Origin: an uncultured Clostridia bacterium
GTDB lineage: Bacteria > Bacillota > Clostridia > Oscillospirales > Ruminococcaceae
NCBI GenBank assembly: GCA_944382875.1
Contig: CALWNQ010000013.1
Coordinates: 1-64,000, forward strand
DNA length: 64,000 nucleotides
Direction: 5' to 3'
Part shown: positions 26,420 through 35,190 of the stretch, piece after piece
Position numbering within the stretch: the stretch's first letter is position 1
How the letters are laid out: every line of letters starts with the position of its first letter
The notes under the pieces: generated by a model
What the model was told of the DNA's origin: nothing
Seen by the model: the letters and a program-made list of their open reading frames with translations, nothing else
Database searches by the model: none
Made by a program: the position numbers and the translations under genes

Positions 26420-27402
26420 CCGCTTATACGGCTGACGGCTGTGCGCTGGCGGAAAAACTCTGCGCAGAACTTGCGGCAGAGGGCGAAACAGCCCGTTTTC
26501 GCCCCGGTAAGGGGGAAAACGGCATCAAAGCCCGGGATTGGGCGGCAGAATGTTTCCCGTTTGCCGACGCGCTCATTTTTGTGGGGGCAGCCGGAATCGC
26601 GGTACGCAGTATCGCGCCGCATGTCACCTCCAAGTTGGCCGATCCGGCGGTGCTGGTGATTGACGATCAGGGCAGATTTGTAATTTCGCTGCTATCTGGT
26701 CACGTCGGCGGCGCCAACGTGCTCACCGAACGGATTGCGGCGATGATCGGGGCAACCCCGGTTATTACCACCGCGACCGACGGGCACGGATTGTTTGCAA
26801 TCGACAGCTGGGCAGCAAAACACGGTTTTGCCATTCTGAATCCCGGACAAATCAAGGCGGTGAGCGGAAAACTGCTGGACGGAAAGCCGGTCAAACTCTG
26901 GACGCCGTTTCCGGTTTCGGGGAATCTGCCCAAAGGGTTTGTTCTTTCGGAAGAGCAGCCGGATGCGGCAGTTTCGTTACAAAAACCGCCGGAAGACTGC
27001 CTCTGGATTGTGCCGCCTCTGCTGACAATGGGCGTCGGTTGCCGGAAGAACACGCCGGTTTTCCTGTTGGAACAGGCTTTTACGGAAATGTTAAAACAGA
27101 CCGGTTTCCCGGAACAGGCGTTCCGGCAGGTGTGCAGCATCGACCTCAAAGCGGAAGAACCCGGGCTGCTCGCATTCTGTGAAGCGCACAGGCTTCCATT
27201 TATCACCTATTCAGCCGAAGAACTGGCGGCTCTGCCGGGAGAATTTACCCCGTCAAGCTTTGTCCGCGGCGTTACCGGAGTGGACAACGTCTGCGAACGG
27301 AGTGCAGTGAAAGGAAGCGGCGGAAGGCTGATCCTCCCGAAACAGGCGGGAAACGGTATCACCATGGCCGTTGCCGCCGCAGGTTTGACACTGGAATTTT
27401 AA
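26404..27402 (+). CDS. cbiG: Cobalt-precorrin-5A hydrolase CbiG
   Basis: A 332-residue CbiG that opens the delta-lactone of cobalt-precorrin-5A and releases acetaldehyde. Recognisable are FVGAAGIAVRSIAPHVTSKLADPAVLVIDDQG, the LSGHVGGAN motif and the C-terminal VGCRKNTPV...SFVRGVTGVDNVCERSA region. It overlaps cbiF, so translation is coupled. (Quoted stretches are within the first 120 and last 60 residues.). Confidence 0.93.
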   Translation: MRIELTAYTADGCALAEKLCAELAAEGETARFRPGKGENGIKARDWAAECFPFADALIFVGAAGIAVRSIAPHVTSKLADPAVLVIDDQGRFVISLLSGHVGGANVLTERIAAMIGATPVITTATDGHGLFAIDSWAAKHGFAILNPGQIKAVSGKLLDGKPVKLWTPFPVSGNLPKGFVLSEEQPDAAVSLQKPPEDCLWIVPPLLTMGVGCRKNTPVFLLEQAFTEMLKQTGFPEQAFRQVCSIDLKAEEPGLLAFCEAHRLPFITYSAEELAALPGEFTPSSFVRGVTGVDNVCERSAVKGSGGRLILPKQAGNGITMAVAAAGLTLEF

Positions 27403-27426
27403 ATTAGAATGGAAAGGAATTCATCC

Positions 27427-28164
27427 ATGAAAAAGCTATATGTCGTCGGGCTTGGCCCCGGCAATCGCGAATATATGACCGAACAGGCCCGCAATGCGCT
27501 CGAGGATGCGGAACTTCTCTGCGGCTACACCGTCTACATCGACCTTATCCGGGCGGATTATCCGGACAAAGAAATCCTTACCACTCCTATGACCAAGGAA
27601 ATCGAGCGCTGCCAGATGGCAGTGGAAGCGGCTGCTTCGGGCAAAACCGTTGCAATGGTGTGCAGCGGCGACGCTGGTGTTTACGGCATGGCGGGGCTGA
27701 TTTATGAGATTGCAGGGGAAGATTCCCCGGTGGAAATCGTCATTGTCCCCGGAATTACTGCGGCGCTGAGTGGTGCGGCGGTACTTGGTGCGCCGCTGAT
27801 TCACGACTTTGCCGTGATTTCGCTGAGCGACTTGCTTACCCCCTGGGAAACCATCGAAAAGCGTCTGCGCGCTGCCGGTGAGGCGGACTTCTCCCTCTGC
27901 CTTTACAATCCCTCCAGCAAAAAGCGGGCTGATTACCTCAAACGCGCCTGCGACATTCTGCTGGAAAGCCGGAATCCGGACAACGCCTGTGGATGGGTGA
28001 AAAACATCGGCCGGGACGGCGAGGAATATAAAGTAATGACACTTGCCGAGCTGCGGGATGAGCAGGTGGACATGTTCACTACTGTGTTTATTGGAAATTC
28101 TTCCACCAAAATGCTGGGCGGAAAACTGGTTACACCGCGCGGCTATGAACGCAAAATGAAATAA
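27427..28164 (+). CDS. cbiH: Cobalt-precorrin-3 C17-methyltransferase CbiH
   Basis: A 245-residue tetrapyrrole methylase that methylates C17 and contracts the ring. The start LYVVGLGPGNREYMT, the CSGDAGVYGMAGL motif and VPGITAALSGAAVLGAPL are typical of CbiH/CobJ. The ATG at 27427 follows GAAAGGAAT; an in-frame ATG at 27409 lies before that RBS and is rejected. Confidence 0.94.
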   Translation: MKKLYVVGLGPGNREYMTEQARNALEDAELLCGYTVYIDLIRADYPDKEILTTPMTKEIERCQMAVEAAASGKTVAMVCSGDAGVYGMAGLIYEIAGEDSPVEIVIVPGITAALSGAAVLGAPLIHDFAVISLSDLLTPWETIEKRLRAAGEADFSLCLYNPSSKKRADYLKRACDILLESRNPDNACGWVKNIGRDGEEYKVMTLAELRDEQVDMFTTVFIGNSSTKMLGGKLVTPRGYERKMK

Positions 28165-28185
28165 CTGTGGAAAGGGGGCGGCAGC

Positions 28186-29340
28186 ATGCCGCAGCTTGAT
28201 TATTTCTGCCGGAAAGACGGCAAAGACCTCCGTTTCGGTTATACAACCGGTTCCTGTGCGGCGGCGGCTTCCAAAGCGGCGGCGCAGATGCTGCTGGAGG
28301 GAATCCGTGTTTCACAGGTGGAACTGATGACGCCGAAAGGGATTCTGCTTCATCTTCCGGTGGAGGAGATCACATCTGGGGAAGGCTGGGTTTCCTGCGC
28401 CATCCGAAAGGACAGCGGGGATGACCCCGACATCACCAATGGGATTTTGATTTTTTCCCGAGTGGAGTTTTCCGCTGGCAGCGGGATTTCCATCGAGGGA
28501 GGAATCGGCGTGGGCCGAGTGACCAAACCAGGGCTGGAATGTCCGGTAGGCGCTCCCGCCATCAACCGCGTTCCGCGCGAGATGATTACGGCCGCTGTCC
28601 GTTCCATGCAGGAGGAAAGCGGGAACTTTGCGGGGTTAATTGTCACCATTTCCATCCCGGAGGGCGAGCGCCTTGCAAAACGTACCTTTAATCCCCGGTT
28701 GGGAATCGTCGGCGGGCTTTCGGTTTTGGGAACCTCCGGTATCGTCGAGCCAATGAGCGAAGCGGCGCTGGTCGACACCATCCGGGTGGAGATGAAACAG
28801 CTTGCGGCTTCCGGCAAAAAGCTGGTGGCGGTGACGCCCGGCAACTATGGCGAGGATTTTATGAAGAATGTGCTGGCTGCCGACCTTTCCGGCGCGGTCA
28901 AATGCAGCAACTTTGTCGGGGAAACGCTGGATATGGCGGGAGAATTCGGCTTTGAAGAGGTGCTGCTGATTGGGCACATCGGCAAATTTGTGAAACTCGC
29001 GGCTGGAATTATGAATACCCATTCCCGCTATGCCGACGGACGGATGGAGGTTCTGGGAGTGCACGCCGCCCTCTGCGGTGCGGACCGGGAGCTGGTTGCC
29101 CGGCTCATGGACTGTGTGACGATCGATGATGCGCTGGACATTCTGGAGGCCGCCGGATTGAACGAAGCAGTGCTCGCTTCGGTGATGAACAAGGTCGACT
29201 TTCACATCAAAACCCGCTCTCACGGGGATTATTGTCCGGAAGCGATTCTTTTTTCCAACAAGCATGGTCTGCTTGGAATGACGCCGGGTGCCAAAGAAAT
29301 GCTCACAAAGTATTTGCACGAATTGGAGGGAAAACGATGA
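28186..29340 (+). CDS. cbiD: Cobalt-precorrin-5B C1-methyltransferase CbiD
   Basis: A 384-residue CbiD with the conserved LRFGYTTGSCAAAASKAA near residues 15-32, the GVGRVTKPGL segment, and the late IGHIGKFVKLAAGIMNTHS motif. It methylates C1 in the anaerobic path. RBS AAAGGGGG. Its stop overlaps the start of the PNPOx-like gene. Confidence 0.95.
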   Translation: MPQLDYFCRKDGKDLRFGYTTGSCAAAASKAAAQMLLEGIRVSQVELMTPKGILLHLPVEEITSGEGWVSCAIRKDSGDDPDITNGILIFSRVEFSAGSGISIEGGIGVGRVTKPGLECPVGAPAINRVPREMITAAVRSMQEESGNFAGLIVTISIPEGERLAKRTFNPRLGIVGGLSVLGTSGIVEPMSEAALVDTIRVEMKQLAASGKKLVAVTPGNYGEDFMKNVLAADLSGAVKCSNFVGETLDMAGEFGFEEVLLIGHIGKFVKLAAGIMNTHSRYADGRMEVLGVHAALCGADRELVARLMDCVTIDDALDILEAAGLNEAVLASVMNKVDFHIKTRSHGDYCPEAILFSNKHGLLGMTPGAKEMLTKYLHELEGKR

Positions 29341-29870
29341 GCAAAATGCGCCTATGGAAGCGGGAAGTGACCGATCCCGCACAGATCCGCGGGATTCTGG
29401 AAGATTGTACCGTCATCCGGCTCGGCTGCCAGGATGCGGAAGGGCTGTTCATCGTCCCGGTGAACTACGGTTATGAATTTGCGCCCGGGGAAGCGCTCCG
29501 TTTTTATTTTCATTCGGCAAAAGAGGGGCGCAAAGCAGCGGCGTTTGCTGCACATCCGGAAGTCGCAATCGAGCTGGACTGTCAGGACGGCCTGATCTGC
29601 GGGGACTACGCCTGCGGGTATTCGATGGCTTATCGCAGCATTATGGGAACCGGTACGGTCAAAAAGCTCGAATCGGATGAAGATAAAATCCGGGGACTGA
29701 CACTTTTGATGGAGCACTGTGCGCCGGGCGCATGCACACCGGGTGTGCCGATTGATTTTCATAAGAATGAGCTGGATGCCGCAGACATCTATTGCGTCGA
29801 AGTGCGGGAATTTTCCGCCAAAATGCGGCAGTCGAAAAAGATTTTGACAGAAAGCGGGGAGAGCAGATGA
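29337..29870 (+). CDS. PNPOx-like FMN-binding flavoprotein inside the B12 operon
   Basis: A 177-residue split-barrel protein of the pyridoxamine 5'-phosphate oxidase/NimA-like group. Recognisable features are LEDCTVIRLGCQD, the FMN-site FIVPVNYGYEF, the FHSAKEGRKAAAFAAHP phosphate-binding segment, and YRSIMGTGTVKKL. Four-base ATGA overlaps join it to cbiD before and cbiET after, so it is translated as part of the corrin set. Known anaerobic gene sets do not include it. Possible roles are flavin-dependent cobalt (corrinoid) reduction or reduction of the ring, the latter interesting because the reductase gene cbiJ is not in this operon. It could also be an unrelated PNPOx-fold enzyme. Confidence 0.82.
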   Translation: MSKMRLWKREVTDPAQIRGILEDCTVIRLGCQDAEGLFIVPVNYGYEFAPGEALRFYFHSAKEGRKAAAFAAHPEVAIELDCQDGLICGDYACGYSMAYRSIMGTGTVKKLESDEDKIRGLTLLMEHCAPGACTPGVPIDFHKNELDAADIYCVEVREFSAKMRQSKKILTESGESR

Positions 29871-31084
29871 AAATTACCATAGCCGGGATCGGGATGGGAA
29901 ATCCGGACACCATGACGGCTGAGGTGCGGAAAGCTGTGGAGCATGCGGATGCGCTGGTTGGCGCTTCGCGGATGCTGGAGAGCTTTTCTCACCTGGGGAA
30001 ACCTGCTTTTGCGGCGATTACGCCGGCGGAAATCCGTGCTGTTGCAGAAAATCACCCGGAATTTTTGGAAATCTGCCTCCTGATGTCAGGCGATGTGGGT
30101 TTTTATAGCGGCGCCAAAAAGCTGCCCGAAGCACTTGCCGGTTATGAGCTGCGGTTTCTGCCGGGAATCAGTTCACTCGTCTATTTTTGCGCAAAACTCG
30201 GCACAAGCTGGGATGATGTCCGCTGGGTGAGCGCCCATGGCCGTGAGGATGATATTCTTCCCACAATCCGGACCAGCCGCAAAACTTTTCTCCTCACCGG
30301 AAGTACCCGTCCGGTTTCGGCAATCTGCCGGGAACTCTGTGAGGCAGGGCTGGGAGAGCTGACCGTCCATGCGGGTGAACGGCTCTCCTATCCGGAAGAG
30401 CGAATTGTGACCGGCAAAGCGGCAGAACTGGCAGAACAGTCTTTTGACAGTCTTGCGGTGATGTTGGTCGAGAACCCGCATCCGGTGGAGCCGGCTGCCT
30501 TTACCCATGGGATTCCCGATGAGGAATTTATTCGCGGGAAAGTTCCGATGACCAAATTTGAAGTTCGGTGCGCGGCTGTTTCTCTGCTGCGTACAAAACC
30601 GGGCGGAATACTCTGGGATGTCGGAGCGGGGACAGGCTCTGTTTCGGTGGAAGCAGCTCTTGCCAACCCGGGCGGCGCAGTTTATGCCGTTGAAATGAAG
30701 CCGGAAGCCGTAGAGCTCATCCGGGAAAACCGGGAGAAGTTCCAAGCTTGGAATCTTTTTCCGGTGGAAGGTGCTGCACCCGAAGCGCTTGTCGGACTGT
30801 CGGCGCCGGATGCCGTTTTTATCGGGGGAAGTACCGGCAATATGCTGGAAATTTTTGCCGAGATTCAACGGAGAAATCCTGCTGCAAAAGTAGTGGTCAG
30901 CGCAATTTCGCTGGAAACGCTGGCACAGGCGATTGACTGTTTTGCAAAATTCGGACTGGAAAACACAGAAATCTCTCAGATAATGGCAGCGCGTGCCAAA
31001 GAAGCAGGACGGTATCATCTGATGATGGGGCAGAATCCTGTGTATCTCATCAGCGGACAATTCTCCGCAAATACCAATGAATAA
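29867..31084 (+). CDS. cbiET: CbiE-CbiT fusion (C5,C15-methyltransferase / decarboxylase)
   Basis: A 405-residue fusion, like CobL of the aerobic path. Residues 1-200 are the CbiE tetrapyrrole methylase (ITIAGIGMGNPDTMT, LMSGDVGFYSGAKKL). Residues about 215-395 are CbiT, a Rossmann methyltransferase with FEVRCAAVSLL and the SAM loop LWDVGAGTGSVSVEAA. It methylates C5 and C15 and decarboxylates the C12 side chain of cobalt-precorrin-7 and -6B-stage intermediates. Start overlaps the PNPOx-like gene by 4 bases. Confidence 0.93.
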   Translation: MKITIAGIGMGNPDTMTAEVRKAVEHADALVGASRMLESFSHLGKPAFAAITPAEIRAVAENHPEFLEICLLMSGDVGFYSGAKKLPEALAGYELRFLPGISSLVYFCAKLGTSWDDVRWVSAHGREDDILPTIRTSRKTFLLTGSTRPVSAICRELCEAGLGELTVHAGERLSYPEERIVTGKAAELAEQSFDSLAVMLVENPHPVEPAAFTHGIPDEEFIRGKVPMTKFEVRCAAVSLLRTKPGGILWDVGAGTGSVSVEAALANPGGAVYAVEMKPEAVELIRENREKFQAWNLFPVEGAAPEALVGLSAPDAVFIGGSTGNMLEIFAEIQRRNPAAKVVVSAISLETLAQAIDCFAKFGLENTEISQIMAARAKEAGRYHLMMGQNPVYLISGQFSANTNE

Positions 31085-31100
31085 ACCGGAGGGAACTCTT

Positions 31101-32315
31101 TTGAATATCACAATGGCGGGCATTGACCACAGCAAAGCGGATGTGGAAATCCGCGAGAGGTTTGCCTTTACAAAATCTGCGGCGGAAGCCGGAATGAAGC
31201 GGGTGCGGGAGGAATTCGGCGCAACAGGATGCGTGATTCTTTCCACCTGCAATCGGACCGAGCTTTGGCTGGACGGTGCGGAAAAGTTGGATGCCGCTGC
31301 GATTCTCTGTCAGCTGCGGGACGCGGACTTGGCACAGTATCAGTCCTATCTTGTTGAGCGGCAGGGGAAAGAAGCGGTGGACCACCTGCTAAAAACGGCG
31401 TGCGGAATGAATTCGCGGCTGTTTGGAGAGGATCAGATTATTGCCCAGATCGGGGATGCGGGAGACTTTGCGCGGGAATGTAAAACCGCTGGTCCGGCCT
31501 TGGACAATCTCTTCCGCACCGCAGTGACTGCTGCCAAAAAGGTCAAAACTGAGGTGCGGCTGACCGCTGTACGGCAGGGTGCGGCGGAAAGTGCCGTAGA
31601 GCTCCTGCACCGGGAATGGGGCGATCTGTCATGCAAACGGGCGCTTGTCATCGGGAACGGAGCCATGGGGCAGCTGGCTGCCCGGAACCTTTTGGCCGCT
31701 GGAATGAAAGTCGCAATGATGCTGCGGCAGTATCGGCATGGCGGCGCTTCGGTGCCGGAGGGCTGCACTGCGGTTTCTTATGACCAGCGGTACGCGGTGA
31801 TGGAACTGGCAGATCTGGTTGTCAGCGCAACGGCAAGCCCACATCATACGGTTCATGCGGATCGTGTGCAGGAATTGACGCATCGGCCGGAGATTTTCCT
31901 TGATCTGGCTGTGCCGCGCGATATTGAACCGGAGGTTGGGCAGATTTCCGGTATCAGACTTTGGGATATTGACAGCTTGGGTGTTTCCGGACTGGAAAGC
32001 GCAAATGCCGAAGCCGCCGCACAGGCGGAAAAAATTCTAAAAGAATATTGCGAGGAGTATGAAAAATGGTACCAGTTCCGGGAAGCAGTGCCGCTGATTC
32101 AGCAGATCAGCCGGAAAGCAGCGGAGGATATGTGTGCCCGAATGGAAAAATGCATACACACCTTGCATTTGCCAGATGCTCAAAATGAAAAGCTCTGGGA
32201 TCAGATTGACCATCACGCCGAAAAAACAGTAGCTCGTCTGCTGTTTGGTCTGCGGGATACACTGCCGCCGGAACTCCTGAAGGATTGCCTGCGGGCGCTT
32301 AATATGGTAGAATAA
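31101..32315 (+). CDS. hemA: Glutamyl-tRNA reductase
   Basis: A 404-residue HemA that reduces glutamyl-tRNA to glutamate-1-semialdehyde with NADPH, the first committed tetrapyrrole step. The catalytic Cys is in L-S-T-C-N-R-T-E. The GVEDQI-like segment RLFGEDQIIAQI and the NAD-site ALVIGNGAMGQLAARNL follow. I prefer TTG at 31101 because GGAGGG (31088-31093) sits 8 bases before it and the protein then begins MNITMAGIDHSKA like the family. An in-frame ATG at 31077 overlaps cbiET and would add 8 residues. Confidence 0.93.
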   Translation: MNITMAGIDHSKADVEIRERFAFTKSAAEAGMKRVREEFGATGCVILSTCNRTELWLDGAEKLDAAAILCQLRDADLAQYQSYLVERQGKEAVDHLLKTACGMNSRLFGEDQIIAQIGDAGDFARECKTAGPALDNLFRTAVTAAKKVKTEVRLTAVRQGAAESAVELLHREWGDLSCKRALVIGNGAMGQLAARNLLAAGMKVAMMLRQYRHGGASVPEGCTAVSYDQRYAVMELADLVVSATASPHHTVHADRVQELTHRPEIFLDLAVPRDIEPEVGQISGIRLWDIDSLGVSGLESANAEAAAQAEKILKEYCEEYEKWYQFREAVPLIQQISRKAAEDMCARMEKCIHTLHLPDAQNEKLWDQIDHHAEKTVARLLFGLRDTLPPELLKDCLRALNMVE

Positions 32316-32328
32316 AAGGAGAACCAAA

Positions 32329-32808
32329 ATGGAACCGTATTTTCCGATTTTTATTCCGCTTGCCGGTGTCCGTGTTGTGGTGATCGGAGCTGGAAAAATT
32401 GCGCTGCGCCGGGTGGAAGCACTCCTGCCGTTTGGGGCGGAAATTACAGTGATTGCCCCGGGAGCGTGCGAGGGGATTCAATGGCTCGATGCCGCCGGAA
32501 AAATCCGGTGGGAACGCCGTGGCTATCAAGCCGGCGATCTTGTGGACGCAAGACTTGCGGTATCTGCTGCGGATAAACGTTCTGTTAACTATGCGGTTTT
32601 TTTAGAGGCGGAAAAGCTGCGAATCCCAGTCAGTATTGCGGATTGTAAAGAAGAATCGACCTTTTATTTTCCGGGAATTGCGCGGGAAGGCGCGCTTGTG
32701 GCGGGAGTGACCGCCAGCGGCACCGATCATGCACTTGCAAAAAAAGCCACGGTAGCAGTGCGGGCATGTTTGAAAAAATTGATAGAAAGCAGGGAATCCG
32801 ATGAATAA
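32329..32808 (+). CDS. Precorrin-2 dehydrogenase (Met8p / CysG N-domain type)
   Basis: A 159-residue NAD-dependent dehydrogenase that oxidises precorrin-2 to sirohydrochlorin, the substrate of CbiK. The NAD-binding start VRVVVIGAGKIALRRVEAL and the later STFYFPGIAREGALVAGVTASGTD match the Met8p/CysG-N family. It lacks the C-terminal helical extension of full-length enzymes and has no methyltransferase domain; that activity is in the next gene, which it overlaps by 8 bases. Confidence 0.92.
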   Translation: MEPYFPIFIPLAGVRVVVIGAGKIALRRVEALLPFGAEITVIAPGACEGIQWLDAAGKIRWERRGYQAGDLVDARLAVSAADKRSVNYAVFLEAEKLRIPVSIADCKEESTFYFPGIAREGALVAGVTASGTDHALAKKATVAVRACLKKLIESRESDE

Positions 32809-35155
32809 ACGCGTTGTGCGGGTGGGAAGCCGGGAAAGCGCTCTGGCAGTTGCACAGACCAAATTAGTACTGCGGCAGATTGAGGAAAAACACCCCGAAA
32901 TCACCTTTGAGCTGGTAACGATGAAAACAACCGGCGATAAGATTCTCGACCGGACTTTGGATAAAGTGGGCGGAAAGGGTTTATTTGTCAAAGAGCTCGA
33001 CCGTGCGCTTCGTGCAGGAGAAGTGGATATCACCGTACACAGTCTCAAAGATGTGCCGATGGAGGTGGATGACGACCTGCCGCTGCTGGCCTTTGCAAAG
33101 CGTGGCGATCCGCGGGATGCGCTCATCCTGCGGGAAGGAGCGGCAACACTTCAGCCTGGCATGGTAATCGGCTGTTCCAGTGCCCGGCGTGTTCTCCAAC
33201 TGAAAACACTCTATCCCGGATGCGAAGTCAAACCGGTGCGTGGAAATATTCTGACAAGACTCTCCAAGTTGGATGCTGGAGAGTTTGACGCGCTGATTCT
33301 GGCGGCTGCAGGATTGGATCGGATGGAGCTGTCCGGACGCATCAGCCGGTATTTTGAGCCGGAAGAAATGCTGCCGGCTGCCGGACAGGGGATTCTGGTT
33401 GTGCAGGGACGCAAAGAAGGAGATTATGACTTTCTGGATGCGGTCGATGATCCGGAATCGCGCGCTTGTGCACTGGCGGAGCGAGCCTTTGTCCGGAAAC
33501 TGGATGGTGGATGCAGCTCTCCGGTTGCGGCGTTTTCTTCCATTTCGAAGGGAAAAATTACCATTACCGGTTTTTGCCCGGTTGAGGATACCGGAAGCTT
33601 TGACACAGTTGTGGGAGATGCTGCCGATGCAGAAAAGCTCGGAACCTGGCTTGCCATGAAAATGGCGGGAACGCCCGGCAAGGTCTGGCTAGTGGGGGCA
33701 GGTCCGGGAGATCCGGGACTGTTTACGGTAAAAGGACAGTCTTTGCTGAAACAGGCGGATGTGGTTGTCTACGACCGGTTGGTCGGGCCTGGAATCCTTT
33801 CCCGCATCCCACGGTGGGCTGAGGCGATCGATGTGGGGAAAAAATCCGGCAACCACCCCGTTCCGCAGTGGCGGATCAATGAGATTCTGCTGGAAAAGGT
33901 GCTAGAAGGGAAGCGTGTTGTCCGGCTAAAAGGCGGCGATCCGTTTGTATTCGGACGCGGCGGCGAAGAACTGGAGCTGCTCACCGCCTTTGGAATTCCG
34001 TTTGAGGTGGTGCCGGGCATCACTTCGGCAGTTGCGGTTCCGGCCTACAACGGCATCCCGGTAACCCACCGCGATTGTACATCCTCTTTCCATGTCATCA
34101 CCGGCCACACCCGCAAAGGGGAAGGGCCGTCTGTTGATTTTGCCGCGCTGACCGCATTGAATGCAACCCTGGTGTTCCTGATGGGCCTTTCGGCACTGGG
34201 AGATATTGCAGCCGGTCTGATGAAAGCCGGCATGGACCCGCAGACACCGGCGGCTGTTCTGGAAAAAGGAACGACTGCCCATCAGCGGAAGGTTGTTTCG
34301 GTGCTCAGCAGGATTGAAGAGGATACACGTTCTGCCGGTATTGAATCTCCGGCGATCATCGTTGTGGGAAAGGTGTGCGCTTATTCGGAACAGTTTTCGT
34401 GGGCGGAGAAGCGGCCGCTCGGCGGTGTGCGGGTGTTGGTCACCCGGCCGCAGGAATCTGCCTCTGCATTGACGGCAAAACTCACCGCACTGGGTGCCGA
34501 AGTGACCGAAATTCCCTCGATCGAAACAGTGGCACTGGAGGACAATCGTTTGCTGCAAGAAGTATTCGAGCGGTTCTCCGAATTCCGCTGGTTGGTTTTG
34601 ACAAGTCCGGCTGGTGTGCGGATTTTCTTTGAGGAGCTGCTCACAGCCAGAAAGGATGCACGCGTACTGGCAGGGATGAAGATTGCGGCGGTAGGCGCTG
34701 CGACTGCTTCTGCTCTGGCAGAGCGGGGGATTCGGGTGGATCTGACGCCGAAAACCTATGACGGCGTACATTTGGGTGAAATGCTTGCCAAGGAAAGTGG
34801 AAAAATCCTACTGATCCGGGCAGAAACCGGTTCCCAGGGGCTTCCGGACACCTTGCGGCAGGCAAATCGAGAGTTTGAAGAAATTCCCGCTTACCGCACT
34901 GTTTTTCGGGAAGACGGTGTGCTTTCTCCGGAAGAGTTTTTCACCGGGGAACAGGATTACGCCGCTTTCACCAGTGCTTCAACGGTGGAAGGCTTTATCC
35001 GACGCGCCGGTCAGATGGATTTTTCCAAGGTAAAAGCGCTCTGCATCGGCGGACAGACAGCGCAGAAAGCGCGGGACGCCGGGATGCAGGTCTATGTTTC
35101 GGACACAGCAACCATGGATTCGATGGTACAGAAATTACTAGAACTCAACCGCTGA
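32801..35155 (+). CDS. hemC/cobA/hemD: HemC-CobA-HemD triple fusion
   Basis: A 784-residue protein uniting three consecutive enzymes. Residues 1-290 are porphobilinogen deaminase (VRVGSRESALAVAQT; dipyrromethane cofactor Cys238 in LDGGCSSP). Residues about 293-530 are uroporphyrinogen-III C-methyltransferase (VWLVGAGPGDPGLFTVKG at 295-312, RLKGGDPFVFGRGGEE, VPGITSA). Residues about 540-784 are uroporphyrinogen-III synthase (VRVLVTRPQESA). It turns porphobilinogen into precorrin-2 in one polypeptide and may channel the unstable hydroxymethylbilane. CobA-HemD fusions are well known; the three-way order with HemC first is less common. All key residues look intact. Confidence 0.94.
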   Translation: MNKRVVRVGSRESALAVAQTKLVLRQIEEKHPEITFELVTMKTTGDKILDRTLDKVGGKGLFVKELDRALRAGEVDITVHSLKDVPMEVDDDLPLLAFAKRGDPRDALILREGAATLQPGMVIGCSSARRVLQLKTLYPGCEVKPVRGNILTRLSKLDAGEFDALILAAAGLDRMELSGRISRYFEPEEMLPAAGQGILVVQGRKEGDYDFLDAVDDPESRACALAERAFVRKLDGGCSSPVAAFSSISKGKITITGFCPVEDTGSFDTVVGDAADAEKLGTWLAMKMAGTPGKVWLVGAGPGDPGLFTVKGQSLLKQADVVVYDRLVGPGILSRIPRWAEAIDVGKKSGNHPVPQWRINEILLEKVLEGKRVVRLKGGDPFVFGRGGEELELLTAFGIPFEVVPGITSAVAVPAYNGIPVTHRDCTSSFHVITGHTRKGEGPSVDFAALTALNATLVFLMGLSALGDIAAGLMKAGMDPQTPAAVLEKGTTAHQRKVVSVLSRIEEDTRSAGIESPAIIVVGKVCAYSEQFSWAEKRPLGGVRVLVTRPQESASALTAKLTALGAEVTEIPSIETVALEDNRLLQEVFERFSEFRWLVLTSPAGVRIFFEELLTARKDARVLAGMKIAAVGAATASALAERGIRVDLTPKTYDGVHLGEMLAKESGKILLIRAETGSQGLPDTLRQANREFEEIPAYRTVFREDGVLSPEEFFTGEQDYAAFTSASTVEGFIRRAGQMDFSKVKALCIGGQTAQKARDAGMQVYVSDTATMDSMVQKLLELNR

Positions 35156-35190
35156 TGCGGTTTCTGAAATAAAGAAAAGAGGTCTTTGAA

